From positions 8,744,501 through 8,808,500 of the forward strand of contig NC_072798.1 of assembly GCF_028583425.1 (NCBI RefSeq): DNA of 64,000 bases, in the 5' to 3' direction. The notes beneath the pieces are model-generated. The model did not search any database. It saw nothing but the letters and a program-made list of their open reading frames with translations, and was not told the origin of the DNA. Made by a program: the position numbers and the translations under genes. How positions within the stretch are numbered: position 1 is the stretch's first letter; each line of letters starts with the position of its first letter. This DNA is from Eublepharis macularius. Lineage: Eukaryota; Chordata; Lepidosauria; Squamata; Eublepharidae. Of this stretch, positions 21,681-32,985 are shown one piece after another.

Positions 21681-22107
21681 CAGGGCTTTTTTTCTGGGAA
21701 AAGAGGTGGTGGAACTCACTGATGGAACTCAGGGCCGCACAATGATGTCACTTTGGGTCAGCTGGAACAAGGGGGGAGTTTTTTAAAGTTTAAATTGTCC
21801 TCGGTGAAAATGGTCACATGGCTGGTGGCTCCGCCCCCCTGATCTCCAGACAGAGGGGAGTTTAGATTGCCCTCCGCGCCGCTCAGCGCAAAGTGGCAGT
21901 AGAGGTAGCCCCTCCCCAGAAAGCTGGGGTGTGGGGCCTGCTCCTGTTTCACCACCACTAAGGTTTAGCATGCCGTGAAAGAGTCGGGTGCCTTGGGCTG
22001 CACGCAGGGAGGAAATGGGATCAGGAGGCGGGGCCACCAGGCACATGATTACTTTCGAGAGGTGCCGGAATTACGTTCCACTGTGTTCCCGCTGAATAAA
22101 AGCCCTG
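21681..22107. mobile_element. hAT-type MITE, CAGGGCTTTTTTTC family, long form
   Basis: TIRs CAGGGCTTTTTTTC and GAATAAAAGCCCTG with the GACAGAGGGGAGTTTAGATT arm. It is 427 bp because the centre is enlarged. No TSD is visible. It lies against a scrap of the TAGGGTTGCCA family on its left. Confidence 0.85.
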
Positions 22108-22364
22108 TCCTTAATTAATGAGACTGCAGAAAATTTATTTTGCAACGAGCACTTCCAAAAATGGTGAGCTGCAGCTGCCAGGAGGGATAATCTCTGATAG
22201 TGGGGGTGGGGGGGTGGAGGTAGAGGTGGAGGCATAATGCCAAATTTGTTCCCTCCTTTAATTTAATTTAATTTATTACATTAATATATATTATATTATA
22301 TTTAGAACTATAATAATAATCAAATGCATATTTATACAGATACAATCTGTAACTACTTGACTGG

Positions 22365-22460
22365 CAGTGCAGTCCTAGGCAGAGTTGGTGAAATGAAATC
22401 GAGGCACTTAGGCTGGAGTAATCCTGCAAAGAATAATGGTATTTCTAATAAGGTGATAGG
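22365..22460. repeat. Dispersed repeat with CAGTGCAGTCCTAGGCAGAG
   Basis: This and the segments 28485-28610, 38515-38560 and 53265-53345 show the CTTACTTGGGAGTAAG or CATGCCTAGGATTGG style of a short dispersed repeat common in reptile DNA. The class is not assigned. Confidence 0.4.
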
Positions 22461-22494
22461 CCTAGTATTTAGTAGCCCATTCTGTCTACCTCTG

Positions 22495-22700
22495 TCTCTT
22501 GAACACACACACATTTTTATCCAGTCCTTTCTTCAAGGAGCTCCGGGTGGTACATGTAGTTCTTGTCTCCTCCTTTGTCCTCACAACAACCCTTTGAGGT
22601 AGGTTAGGTGGAGAGAGGAGGGACTGGCCTACGAGTGGGGATTTGAACCAGTTTTCCCAGCCCTCCTCTAAACCCTACACTGTACTGCCCCTCCTACTGC
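22495..22700 (-). repeat. tRNA-derived SINE
   Basis: TCACAACAACCCTTTGAGGT, GTGGGGATTTGAACC (complement of the B box) and CTAAACCCTACACTGTACT in the usual minus-strand order. Confidence 0.75.
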
Positions 22701-23510
22701 AAGGAGCACCACTCTCTCTTGAGCCAGTTGCATAAATTCAGCCGTATCAAGGGCAGCGAAAAGCCTGGGAAATTCCATCACACACCTTCACTCCTGGCTT
22801 AACCAAAAATGCTGGTAAATATGAGCCCGAAGGCTCCCCCTAAAGCACAAAGTGCTCCCCTATTGATAGTCTTCTCTCAGATTTTAAAGGCTTCTTTTGA
22901 AATCTTTCAGCCTGGCAACCTTTGCCATAGAGATGATGGTGTGTTACTTGTTCCCACTTCTGCTGCCAAGCAATTGGCACAGTGAGTCCTTTGTTTTTCA
23001 CGGATTTCCTCATCCCACCAGAGAGAAACACATTACTGAGAGAAGGCATCTCTGAGGCTACCTAACTGAACTTCCTTCCTCCGTGGCAGCAGAGGCCACA
23101 CACCATCCCTGTGAGGTGGCTGTAGCCTTGAGCTTTCCTTCAAAGGCCTTTGACCGGCGCCTGTTGTGCACTGCTTAAAGCCCAGCTCCTACAATGCATC
23201 ACAGCGGAACAGTGAATTATCTTCTTTACAAACAGTCATACTGGAAGGACCTTGATTGTTCTGAGCCAGTTGAAAAGTCCCTTCCCGGAGAAGACTGCTC
23301 CCTTGGCTGGAATGCCAGCAATCCCAAACTCTCAGTCTTGCCATTAAAATTAGGGACGCCATTAGTATGCCCGTGGAAGGGCTTATATAGATGGCTCTGT
23401 CGGCCAATCCAAAAAACCTGGCTAGGAATCCCTTTGGACCTATAAAGAACAAAGGAAATGTTGAAACTAATTCAGCAGGGTCTGGCACTTGGACATAGAT
23501 ATTTGTGTTT
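22700..23510. other. Gene-free stretch without recognised features
   Basis: No gene or named repeat recognised on either strand. Confidence 0.45.
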
Positions 23511-23520
23511 GCATTGGCAC

Positions 23521-23692
23521 TAGGGTTGCCAATGACCTGGTGATCTCCAGAGTTCTCCAGGAGAAAATGGCAACTTTGAAGGTGGACTCTAACATTATAA
23601 ACTAATGAGGTTCTTTTTTTTCCAAACCCCACCTCTCCCAGGTTCTACCCCCAAATCTCCAGGAATTTCCCAACCCCAATTTGGCAACCCTA
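23521..23692. mobile_element. hAT-type MITE, TAGGGTTGCCA family
   Basis: TIRs TAGGGTTGCCA and TTGGCAACCCTA. The 8-bp flanks ATTGGCAC (23513-23520) and CTTGGTAC (23693-23700) match at 6 of 8. Confidence 0.85.
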
Positions 23693-23721
23693 CTTGGTAC
23701 CAATGGCTCATATTTACAGTA

Positions 23722-24045
23722 CAGTCCCCTAGTGTGTGTGTGTTATGTGCTGTCAAGTTGCCTCTGCGTTATGGCGACCCTATGAATGAAAGACCTCCGA
23801 AACATCCTATCATTAACAGACTTGCTCAGATCCTGCAAACTGGAGGACGTGGCTTCTTTGATTGAGTCCAGCCATCTCGTTTTAGGTCTTCCTCTTTTCC
23901 TACTGCCTTCTACTTTTCCTAGCATTGTTGACTTTTCCAGAGAATATGGTAGATATAATAAATGTCAATAAATATACAGTCTTAAATACATTAAATACAG
24001 TCAATAATGACATATTCCGGCCACAGTCCAAATACATTTAATCTT
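23722..24045 (-). repeat. BovB/RTE LINE 3' end joined to an AT-rich head (copy 2)
   Basis: The minus frame reads MLGKVEGSRKRGRPKTRWLD and the tail GCAACTTGACAGCACATAAC. The head beyond the LINE part matches that of copy 1 at 20205 through the same junction. It is in inverse orientation to copy 1. Confidence 0.8.
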
Positions 24046-24109
24046 TTCCTACTGCCTTCCACTTTTCCTGGCATTATTGCGAGGAAATAGCAGCAGTAGC
24101 GGAAGGTGA

Positions 24110-24240
24110 CACTGGCGAAGGATCTTTCACAGACAACGGCAGTGTCACTTCAACTAACCCTGGTTAGTACTGCGCAGAAGAAGGCAAAGGTAAACTTCGG
24201 CTAGTCGCTTACCTTGAAAACCCTGTGATGAGGCAGTCCC
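24110..24240. repeat. Dispersed retroposon fragment
   Basis: GCGCAGAAGAAGGCAAAGGT then ACCTTGAAAACCCTGTGATG is a block I know from reptile LINE/SINE tails. Only a fragment remains. Confidence 0.4.
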
Positions 24241-24299
24241 CTAGACTGGGCAGAAAAGACACATCTGTTTGCCCATTAAGGTCTTGTTTGCACGACCTC

Positions 24300-24540
24300 C
24301 TCTCTTACTTATTTTATTTTTATTTTACTTTGTCTATAATCTGCCTTTCTCCTCAGTGGGGACCCGAAGTATCTTACACCGTTCTCCTCTGCTTCATTTT
24401 ATCTTCATGACAAGCCTGTGCGGTAGGTTAGGCTGAGAATGTGTGACTGGCCCAAGCAGGGCTCCGTGGCAGAGTGGGAATTCGAACCTGGACCTCCCAG
24501 ATCCCAGTCTGACACTAATCACTACATCGATCTGGCTCTC
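24300..24540 (-). repeat. tRNA-derived SINE, near full length
   Basis: From TAATCTGCCTTTCTCCTCAG (tail side) through GAGTGGGAATTCGAACCTGG (complement of the B box) to CACTACATCGATCTGGCTCT (complement of the A box and head). The best-preserved minus-strand copy in the window. Confidence 0.85.
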
Positions 24541-25104
24541 GTTATTATTGGTGCTCTTATTATTGGTGGAACAGCTTCTGCCTTGGGGCTCCCTTTCGCT
24601 TCCTCTTTCCTCCACAGCACAGCCCTTTCCCTGCAGCGCAAAGTGAAACCATTTCTAAGCATCAATTCACCTTACGTGATACATCTCTGAACAGCAGCAT
24701 GTGACACTGAGACTGAGTAACGCTGGGGACTTCCCCGAAAGAATAACAGCAGAGCAAAAACTTCTCACGGCCCTCAGCTGGGAAAATGATTGGTCATTCC
24801 TTAGTGCAAGTGACACCCAAGTAGCAGCTTAGGATCCCACAATAAGGAGAGTCCATCAACACCCTCCTAGGTCTCAGCTCCCCCCACCCCCCAGCTGGCA
24901 CCAGTGCAAGAAGAGGTGATATTTGGATCTTGCTTGCACCTCTCCGGTATTTGCATAGCCATTGGCTGGAATCCGAGGCAAACCCTTGAGGTGCCGCCAG
25001 GCTGCTGGGGCTCAGCTTGCTCTTTGTGGTTGTGACATGTTGGAAAAGGTGGGGGGCATAAGGTGCACCCAGTTTTGCCTTGTAGGGCTGTGCCACCTCC
25101 AGGT

Positions 25105-25275
25105 ATGATTGCCAGCAGGCCTATTGGAAATAGAGTCTTAATGGGCTGTGATTTTCCCAGGTGATCTTATCTTCCTCCATGTGATGAACAGCTTCAACTG
25201 CTCATTTCCACACATTAAGCCTCTCTTAAAGGGACAGGGCTTCCCCCACCCCTCCAGGCCACCTGGTACCCCTAC
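25105..25275. repeat. Fold-back MITE, TAAAGGGACAG family
   Basis: GATTGCCAGCAGGCC start, CATTTCCACACATTAAGCCT and CTTAAAGGGACAGG. Related copies lie at 25944-26120, 27785-27965 and 50475-50648. The ends are poorly defined here. Confidence 0.55.
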
Positions 25276-25284
25276 CGCTAGCCT

Positions 25285-25636
25285 GGTCTGAAGCAAATGC
25301 CTGAAGTACCCATTTGGGGAAGTGAAATACCTTGAACTGACCTGAACCTGGGCAGATCATGAGAGGGAGGGCAGGAAGGGTTGCATCAGTGCTCAGTTCC
25401 CGTGGCCCCTTCTTACACGCCCAGAGTAATGCCGATCATCACTTTGGGGTCAGGTAGCAATTTTCCCCAGGCCAGTTTGGCCAGGGATCCTGGAGGTGTT
25501 TTGCCATTTTCTGGGCATGGAGCAGGGGTCACTGGGTGTGTGTGGGGGGGAGAGGTAGTTGTGACTTTCCTACATTGTGCAGGGGGTTGGACTAGATGAC
25601 CCTGGAGTTCCCTTCTAACCCTATAATTCTATGACC
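25285..25636 (+). repeat. CR1 LINE 3' UTR
   Basis: Ends GGGGGTTGGACTAGATGACC, then CTTCTAACCCTATAATTCTATGA. The last part is the ATTCTATGA-type terminal repeat diagnostic of CR1. Confidence 0.85.
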
Positions 25637-25943
25637 TGGGGAGGGAGTTTGGCTCCATGGCAGACTTCCCTCTTTTCATGCAGAGGTTTCCATATTCAAT
25701 TTCTACAGATGGGTCCCATGGGAAATTTTTGCTGACAGAAGGGGAGGATTTTTACAGATTCCTCTTCCCTGCTGCAGAACTCTGACCTCCGTTATGCCTT
25801 TTCTGGGGTTCCCTTTCCCCAAGGAGCAGCGTTTCATGGGGCTTCTGTGATGGAAATCCCTTCTTTTAACAGCCATTTGCAGTGGTATCCAGTCTGTAGT
25901 ATCACAAGGGTCTAAAGTAACAGGGGCTGGGAAATAGTAGGGT

Positions 25944-26120
25944 CGCCAACATGTCCGGAGTAAAATGTCCTGTCCCCTTAATAGAGGCTGAATGTGTGGA
26001 AATGGGCAATCAACGCATTTCAAAGCATGGAGGCAAATAAAATCACCTGGTCAATCACATCTCAGTAAGCCTCCATTAAAGGGACAGCACATTTTCCTCT
26101 CCAGGCAGTTGGCAATCTTA
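25944..26120. mobile_element. Fold-back MITE, TAAAGGGACAG family
   Basis: TAGGGTCGCCAACATG to CAGTTGGCAATCTTA, with TGTCCTGTCCCCTTAATAGA and its inverse CATTAAAGGGACAGC. Confidence 0.7.
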
Positions 26121-26336
26121 GGAAAGATGTCACTTTGGGCCAAAGTAGAGGTGATGGCATCCTTGCCGCTGCCATGGGGATGCCACCGCCATTTTAAATT
26201 CATTTTAAAATGCGGGGGGGGGGGGCAGCATGGTGGGCTGAGGTGCTCTTCTCTCCCCCTTTCCCTCTGCCTTATCAAGCGCCTAGATGGCTGCAGCCTC
26301 TCAGAGGTGCTTCGGCACTTGAAAACGCATGTGAGT

Positions 26337-26555
26337 TAGGGTTGCCAGCTCCAAGTTGGGAAATTCCTGGAGATCTGGGGGGTGAAACCTGGAGAAAGTG
26401 GGGTTTGGGGAGGGAAAGGACCTTGGCATGGCATAATTCCATAGAGTCCACCCCCCAAAGTAGCCATTTTCTCCAGGTGAACTGATCTCTGTGGCCTGGA
26501 GACCAGTTGCAATTCCGGGATATCTCCAGCCGCTACCTGGAGGCTGGCAACCCTA
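26337..26555. mobile_element. hAT-type MITE, TAGGGTTGCCA family, 219-bp form
   Basis: TIRs TAGGGTTGCCA and TGGCAACCCTA. A perfect 8-bp TSD ATGTGAGT lies at 26329-26336 and 26556-26563. This copy fixes the family as hAT-like. About 96 percent like 9738-9956 by eye. Confidence 0.95.
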
Positions 26556-26789
26556 ATGTGAGTGGAGGAAACAAGACTGGTGGGATGTAGGCCCAATCAG
26601 GATCAGGCCCTTGCAAAATGTTTAAATGGCTTTAAAATGGTGGTGGTGTCCTTGTGGTGGCAATGAGGATGCCATCTGGTCTAGGAAAGCCCTCTACCGG
26701 AGACCTCCGAGTGTCACTTCCCAACACCGTATTGAGCTAGCTGAGCCAATGGGGTGACTTGATATAGAATTTGCTTAAGCTCTGTTAAA

Positions 26790-27330
26790 GCTTGCTTGCT
26801 TGCTTGCAAATTGCATGTATATCGTATACCCATGAAATATCGTGATATTGATTGTACCGACTCACACCGTGTAATCCGCCTTCAATCGCAGAGCGAAAGG
26901 CGGACTAGAAATGACATTAATAAATAAATAGTAAATAAAATAAGAAGGGCTTGGGCCCGGTTTGCGCTGAGAGGAAATCTGGACCGGACGACCTCAAGTT
27001 GCAACTCAGAGGAGGGAAGAACAGGATTTCTCCCTTTTCTGCTCTATTGTGATCAAGAGAGGCACCGTGCCTGAAATATTTTTTTTTTATTTTATTCATT
27101 GACGTTATTTACGGCCTGCATTTCTCACTGAGACTCAAGGCGGATTACACAGTGTAACTCAATACGATCCGTGACTGGGACATTCAATAAACAATACAAA
27201 TAGGCTGTGGGTTGCAGACATTTGGAAACCAAGCAAAAATCCAACAGAGCTGAAACGATGAAACAAAATTCAAGCCATTTCACGTGGCATACTAAACGCA
27301 GTGACTACCTAGTAGAACCGTCCTTGCAGC
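26790..27330. repeat. Two LINE 3' ends in inverse orientation
   Basis: The + copy is about 26790-26940 (ACACCGTGTAATCCGCCTTC). The - copy is about 27085-27330 (TTTCTCACTGAGACTCAAGG, GCGGATTACACAGTGT). They are separated by about 150 bp in which I recognise nothing. Confidence 0.6.
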
Positions 27331-27784
27331 AACACACAGGGACAAGTAGAATAGTCAGTCAATAAGGTCAAGTGTCCAGCTTGATATTATTCCAAATACG
27401 TCAAAAATGAGGGCTAACATTAGAAATGGCCAGAATCCGAGGTTTAAGGCATTCGGAAGGCCTCCAGTGAAGGAATAGGTGAGGGAGAGAGAGAGTGAAT
27501 GGCCTTTATCAATTACCATGTGGTTTGTGTGGACACGATGTGCTCTCTCAGGGCGGCCAGTACTGGCAATATGAAACGTCACACAAATTTGACAACTGGC
27601 AGTGTGTCAGAGTTCAAATGTTATTTTAATGTCCCCTCAGAATTAAAATTTCATTGTTGAAATGCAGCTCTGGGAGACTGTTACTGTTTTTTAGGGGGGG
27701 ATGATATCCTTATTGTAAACTTACCTATTGAATATTTTCATGGCATCTCCCCGCACCCCCCGCCCTCCGTGTTTATACACTGTG

Positions 27785-27965
27785 GGTAGAATTGCCAGCA
27801 GGCCCTGGAGAGAGATTTCCTGTCCCTTTAATAGGGGCTTAATGTGTGGAAATGGGCAGGGGAACCTTTTCAAGCCATGGAGGTAAATAACATCACCTGG
27901 TAAATAGCATGAAGCTTCTATTAAAGGGACAGGACATCTTTCCCCTCTTCCCCAGTCGACAGCCC
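27785..27965. mobile_element. Fold-back MITE, TAAAGGGACAG family
   Basis: TAGAATTGCCAGCAGGCCCT, TCCTGTCCCTTTAATAGGGG and inverse CTATTAAAGGGACAGGAC. The best copy of this family in the window. Confidence 0.75.
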
Positions 27966-28059
27966 TAAGGGTAAAGCTGATTTTATTGGCAGGAGGGCAG
28001 GAGGTAGGAACAGGGCTGGCATAAGCAAATGCCTGGACACCCATCCATCCACCTATCTA

Positions 28060-28240
28060 TCCATCTATCACATTTGTGACCTGCCCTTTTGCCAAAGAGT
28101 TCAGGGTAACATTTTCTCTTCATAACAACCCTGTGAGGCAGGCTAGGATGAGAAACGGCAAGCAGCCCAAAGATGCAATATTCAAACCAGGAATAGGAAT
28201 CCTGGTCCACTCCCCATGGCGTACTCTATCTGCTCCCCCA
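28060..28240 (-). repeat. tRNA-derived SINE
   Basis: CATAACAACCCTGTGAGGCA and AATATTCAAACCAGGAATAG (degenerate complement of the B box). Confidence 0.65.
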
Positions 28241-28267
28241 GTAAAAGTGGATTTTAAGGTGGAATGT

Positions 28268-28490
28268 GGTGCAGTCAGAAGAGACAAAGTGGTGTAGTAG
28301 TCTCTAGGAGAGCCGAGTTCAAATCCTCAGTCGGCCTTAAAGGAGATTGTGGGCCTCTCTCTCTCTCTCTCTCTCGACCTAACCTACCTTCGCAGGATTG
28401 TTGTAAAAGTAAAATGGAGGCAAGGTGAACTTTCCACACCATCCTGAGGTCCCTAGAAGTATGGTGGGATAAAAATGTAATGGGTATTCT
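28268..28490 (+). repeat. tRNA-derived SINE
   Basis: ACAAAGTGGTGTAGTAGTCT (A box), GAGTTCAAATCCTCAG (B box), GCAGGATTGTTGTAAAAGTA. A (CT)n run lies at 28355-28374. Confidence 0.75.
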
Positions 28491-29424
28491 GGGACAGGAT
28501 TGTAAGCGGCTGGGGCTCCGAGTTCCTTAAGGCTTACTTGGGAGTAAGTGCCTTTTGAAGAGTGTATGATTAACATTTGAATAGACATGCCTAGGATTGG
28601 AATATAGTGGAGTTAGGAACATTGGGCTGTTTTGTAGACTGTATTTAATTCTGGCTCTCATAGTTGCCTGGAGGCAATATTTCTCCAGGGACTGGCTGTG
28701 TCCAGAGAAAAGGGACATTTGTAGTTAAGTCCTCGCTGATGGTTTATTTCCTGGGAACTAATGACTGGAGCTGCTCAGCAAAGAGGCAGAACTATTCATT
28801 ATCTCAGACCGTAAATCAGCCATTAATTTACAGGAAATTATCCCTGGTCCAGGATGAGATGGAAGACTTTACTTCATACCTCACCCCCTTCCTTCCAAAA
28901 TTGGAATGAGAAAGCATTGTTTTGCAGAGGTGCTAGACACCAAGGAGCAAAGCAACCCCCTCCCAATTAACAGCACCTTACAGGTTTTGAAGGTTGTGTG
29001 ACATAGTGGATGGAGGAATTTTAAAAAAAAAATGGCAAAGAAGGGGAAAAAAGGGTGTGGGGGGAACCCAACCACCGTCTAAATACAGACGTAAAAACAT
29101 TGGCCTTTGACTGCTGCAGTTTGAAACTCCACTTAGCCAAGAAGCTCTCTCTGTGAGCCAATAAACAGCAGTCCATCCCACCTCGCAGGACTGGGGTGAA
29201 GATAAAATGGGGGGGGGAATGTCTGAATTCCTTGAAGGCAGGATAGAAATGTATTTGTCACCCCTATCCGATGCAGAAACTGTAATCTATGGTTGATGGT
29301 GATCATAAATGATAAATAAATGACATAAATTTTTAACAGCCGTATTTGATGCTTGGAGGAGAGGGTGGATAGGGTCTGTGACTACCACCCTGAGTACAAA
29401 GGTCACTAGTTGGGCAGGCTCGCT

Positions 29425-29640
29425 TGATGAGTCTGTGTGGTTTAGTACTTAGTCTGGGTCTAGGATCTGACCCAGGTTCTAGTCTCGGTTTGCCAGGAAA
29501 CTTTTTGGTTTGCCATGGACTGTTTATTCTGTCTCTGCCTTCCTCACAGGGTTGTTGTGAGGATAAGACGGAGGAGAGACGTAAGTATGCCATCCTGTGC
29601 TCCTTGGAGGAAGGGTGAGATTTAAAAAACACAAAAGAAA
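29425..29640 (+). repeat. tRNA-derived SINE
   Basis: TGTGTGGTTTAGTACTTAGT (A box region), CAGGTTCTAGTCTCGG (B box), CACAGGGTTGTTGTGAGGAT. Confidence 0.75.
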
Positions 29641-29814
29641 TAAAAATAAATTAGCTATGGGGTGTGCGAGAAAGAGAAGGATGAGATTTCTGGGACTCTG
29701 GAGTGCGGCTTACCTTGATTACCCCTTCACTGGCAATAATTGTTAGCAATCAAGTCTGCCATCTTCTATTTTGAACTTCCCCCGAAAGAGAGTATTGATA
29801 AATTTATAGATACA

Positions 29815-29995
29815 GAGGAGTTAGCTGTGTCCAGTAGCCCCTTTAAGACTAACCGACTTTATTATAGCATAAGCTTTTGAGAACCACAGCTCTCTTCATC
29901 AAATGCATCTGACAAAGAGAGCTGTGGTTCTCAAAAGCTTATGCTACAATCAAGTCGGTTAGTCTTAAAGGTGCTCCTGGGCTCTTTGTTATTTG
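29815..29995. repeat. Penelope-type fold-back element
   Basis: Inverted arms GCATAAGCTTTTGAGAACC and its complement meet at CAAATGCATCTGACAAAGAG. GATACAGAGGAGTTAGCTGT is the left tail. Confidence 0.78.
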
Positions 29996-29999
29996 GGAA

Positions 30000-30640
30000 G
30001 TTTGTGCTGCTAGCAATGCTAAGCGATGCTCTGTTTACTTAAGCAGGAGGGTGGGGGAGGGAGGGAATCAAAACTCGGCTGTGCCTTTTTCTGGACATCA
30101 TGCTATGGTATGTCCGCCTCTGCTTTTGCCCTCCAGCAAATCCCTGGGAGGAGCAGGAGAGAAGGGCATCTCTGAGCATGAGAGGGACTCGTGCCTGCTT
30201 GGTGATCGGACCAAGAAGGGAGCGAGAAGGAAAACTGGTCCCTGATTGCTGTGGGATTAGCAACAAGAGCATCCAGCAGTGATTGACAGGCAGGCCGGGC
30301 TTCGCCAGTCAAGCCATGTGGGACGTGAGGAACGTGCCAGAGCCAGAGAGAGCCCAGCTGATAGCTTTTTCTTTCTCTTGGGCTCGCCTGTTTTCCTTAC
30401 TGAGACAGGAAGGCCTTTATCTCTCTGTAGATCTCTTTAGTCTGGCAAAATAGATCACCTTTCTCAGGCGTTGGGAGAGAGCATCCAGGCAGGAGTTGGT
30501 GGATGCAATCCTACAGAAAGGGCAAGCAGCACATCAGAAAATGAATGACGCTTCCTTTGTGTCAAACATTTATTTTAGGATTTCTCTCTCGTAGCTTTTA
30601 AAAACTGTTTGATCATATAGCACTTGGGGTTTTTTGCAAA
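30000..30640. other. Gene-free stretch without recognised features
   Basis: No gene or named repeat recognised. Confidence 0.45.
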
Positions 30641-30664
30641 TGCTACGGTTTGCATTTTCTTTTA

Positions 30665-31022
30665 AAAAAAGGTCCTTACTGGAGGAAAGTTTTGCGGATA
30701 CCATGGACTGCCAAAAAGTCAAAAAAGTGGTTTCTAGATCAACCTGAATTCTCCCTAGAAGCTAAAATGACAAAACTGAGGCTATCGTACTTTGGTCCCA
30801 TCATGAGAAGACAAGATTCTCTGGAAAAGTCAATAATGTTAGGAAAATTGGGAAACAGTAGGAAAAGAGGAAGACCTAAAATGAGATGGCTGGACTCAAT
30901 AGAAGAAGCCACATCCTCCAGTTTGCAGGATCTGAGCAAGTCTGTAATGATAGGATATTTTGGAGGTCCTTCATAGGGTCGCGTAAGTCAGAGGCAACTT
31001 GACGGCACATAACACACACAAA
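30665..31022 (+). repeat. BovB/RTE LINE, ORF C-terminal fragment
   Basis: The + frame shows LEAKMTKLRLSYFGPIMRRQ, DSLEKSIMLGK and RKRGRPKMRWLDSIEEATSS, the BovB C-terminal order. The tail is GCAACTTGACGGCACATAAC. Here the ORF continues upstream of the junction that is replaced in the copies at 20205 and 23722. Old and broken. Confidence 0.85.
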
Positions 31023-31154
31023 GAAATAACCATGTGAGGAGAATGTACAACTCCAGCCATCTACTTTCAAAGGAATTTTATTTTATTGCACACTGCTGGT
31101 GCTTCACAGTCTTAAGAAGAACTGGACCATGCCCGGAGAAACTTGCATTCTGAA

Positions 31155-31360
31155 TGTAGCACTTCATTTACATTTTTGTCCCACTCTTTCTTTAAAGAAG
31201 CCAAGGGGTTTATGTAGTTTCCCCTTTGAGGTAGATTCAGCTGAGGGAGAGAGAAACTGGCCCAAAGCCACCCAGCAACCTTCGTGGCAGGGTGGGGTTG
31301 AATCTGGGGTTCCCCACCGCTAGAGCGTACTCTAACCCCTGCGCCACCCTGTCTGCTCTT
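31155..31360 (-). repeat. tRNA-derived SINE
   Basis: TTGTCCCACTCTTTCTTTAA, TTGAATCTGGGGTTCCCCAC and CTAACCCCTGCGCCACCCTG in minus-strand SINE order. Confidence 0.65.
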
Positions 31361-31364
31361 CATT

Positions 31365-32640
31365 GATCCCACTAAAATATATAACTGGAATGTTAGGATC
31401 GGTGTTATTTAGCAGTATAGCTGTTGTAGTAAGGGATACATTTTAACCTTTCTCCCATTAAAAAAATCAGGGTCTGATTAGCCACCCCTAGCAGTTGAGC
31501 AGGTAACGCTATACATTGTACGGGCTGCAGCGATGTAGAACATGATCCGAGACTTGTGCCCTGATGCCATCTGCAATGATACAGGAGACATTTTAATGCC
31601 CGAGGCAGAAGAATGCAAATAGTGCTGTCCCCGGTGATTAAGACAAAAACAGCCGTGCAAGAAACAATGGAGCATTTGGGTGCTCTTCTCATATACCCCC
31701 CAAATCTGAGTTGGTCTGCTATTCCCTGCTTCTTTGTCAAGGCCTGGCAATGGGTGTAGAGGATCGTTCCTCTGACTGGCAAAAGGCATTGAACCAGACA
31801 AAGGATATTATTGCCAAGAAATGACATTAAATGACAAATGGAACCCACTGTTTAAAACTTTTAAAAGAACTTCTATCTAGTCTTTCACCCTAAGCTCTGT
31901 GAGAGACAATCACCAGTAGTTAAAAAAAAAAGCAAAAGCTGCCTTATATCCATGGTCGAAATAGAAAATAAAGATGTATACATCTGCTTTCAGCTGTTGT
32001 GCAGAAGCTGCCAAAGCAGGGACCCACCAAATACCTCTGGGGCCAGTATTCAGCAAACTGAGGTGCCACCACCGAGAAGGCCCTGCAATCAGTCCTAGCA
32101 GCCGGGAGGACATGCCAGTAACTTTTAATCCCACACTATGCATTCAAAAAACTCAGGACAATGTATGCAATTTCCTAATCTCTATTTTATCCTTACAACA
32201 GCCCTGTCAGGTAGGCCAGGGCGAATGTCTGTGGATGCTTCACAAATTAATATGGCCACATTTTCATTCCTGGAAAGGCCTTTCTATGATTGCTCTTGCC
32301 TGATTACTGATGGTTTAGTACCATTTCTAATTCAGAGATATCATTCATAAGCACAGACAAGCTTTTCAGTTTTCTCAGGCATGTTAATTGATCTAGCAAT
32401 GTTGTTTCAAGATTCATCTGAAAGCCTCCTCAATCCTGAAATAAATTGCCTAAATTGCTACAGTTTTATCAGAACTTCCTGTTTTTGTATACCAGAAGAC
32501 AAAATGAGAAAAACAAATTCTGAATAAACATGCATAGGATTTGGCTGTGTGGCCTTGTGAGAGATTAAATTCTGCTAGGAGCGTATTGGCTAGGAGCGTA
32601 TTGGAAGATCTAATGCTCAAGTTTATTTTATGCTATAGTT
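31365..32640. other. Gene-free stretch without recognised features
   Basis: Mostly unrecognised. A SINE scrap lies near 32185-32220 (TTACAACAGCCCTGTCAGGT). Confidence 0.45.
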
Positions 32641-32654
32641 AGGAGCAAATACTC

Positions 32655-32765
32655 TCATCTGTGGGATAAATGTGTCCTTTTGAATCTATATAAGCACAAA
32701 GTATGGTATTCGCCTTGAATCTCAGCAAGAAAGGTGGACTAAAAATAAATATATAAATTTCACAG
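32655..32765 (+). repeat. LINE 3' end, tail only
   Basis: CGCCTTGAATCTCAGCAAGA then AAATAAATATATAAAT. Confidence 0.6.
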
Positions 32766-32894
32766 AAACCAGCTGCTTAATTTTGGGGGAAGGTTTTCGA
32801 TTTCTTAAACAAGGGTCCCTTTCCTATGAAACTGGGAGTCCCTAATATTTTTAAATTTGCACCAAACTTCCTAAAGTTGAGGGATCCACTTTTA

Positions 32895-32985
32895 GCTAAA
32901 TATTAAATTGGTGAGGTTTAGCTAAATATAAATTGGTGAAGTTTTCATATATCATATAAATGTAAATTGGTGAGGTTTTCAATTT
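32895..32985. repeat. Short imperfect tandem repeat
   Basis: AAATTGGTGAGGTTT, AAATTGGTGAAGTTTTC and AAATTGGTGAGGTTTTC follow each other at intervals of about 30-35 bp. Confidence 0.7.

Noticed and set aside
30650-30976. A 108-residue open frame rich in Lys/Arg that could look like a small gene
   Set aside because: Its peptide is the BovB LINE C-terminus, ending in the usual BovB tail.
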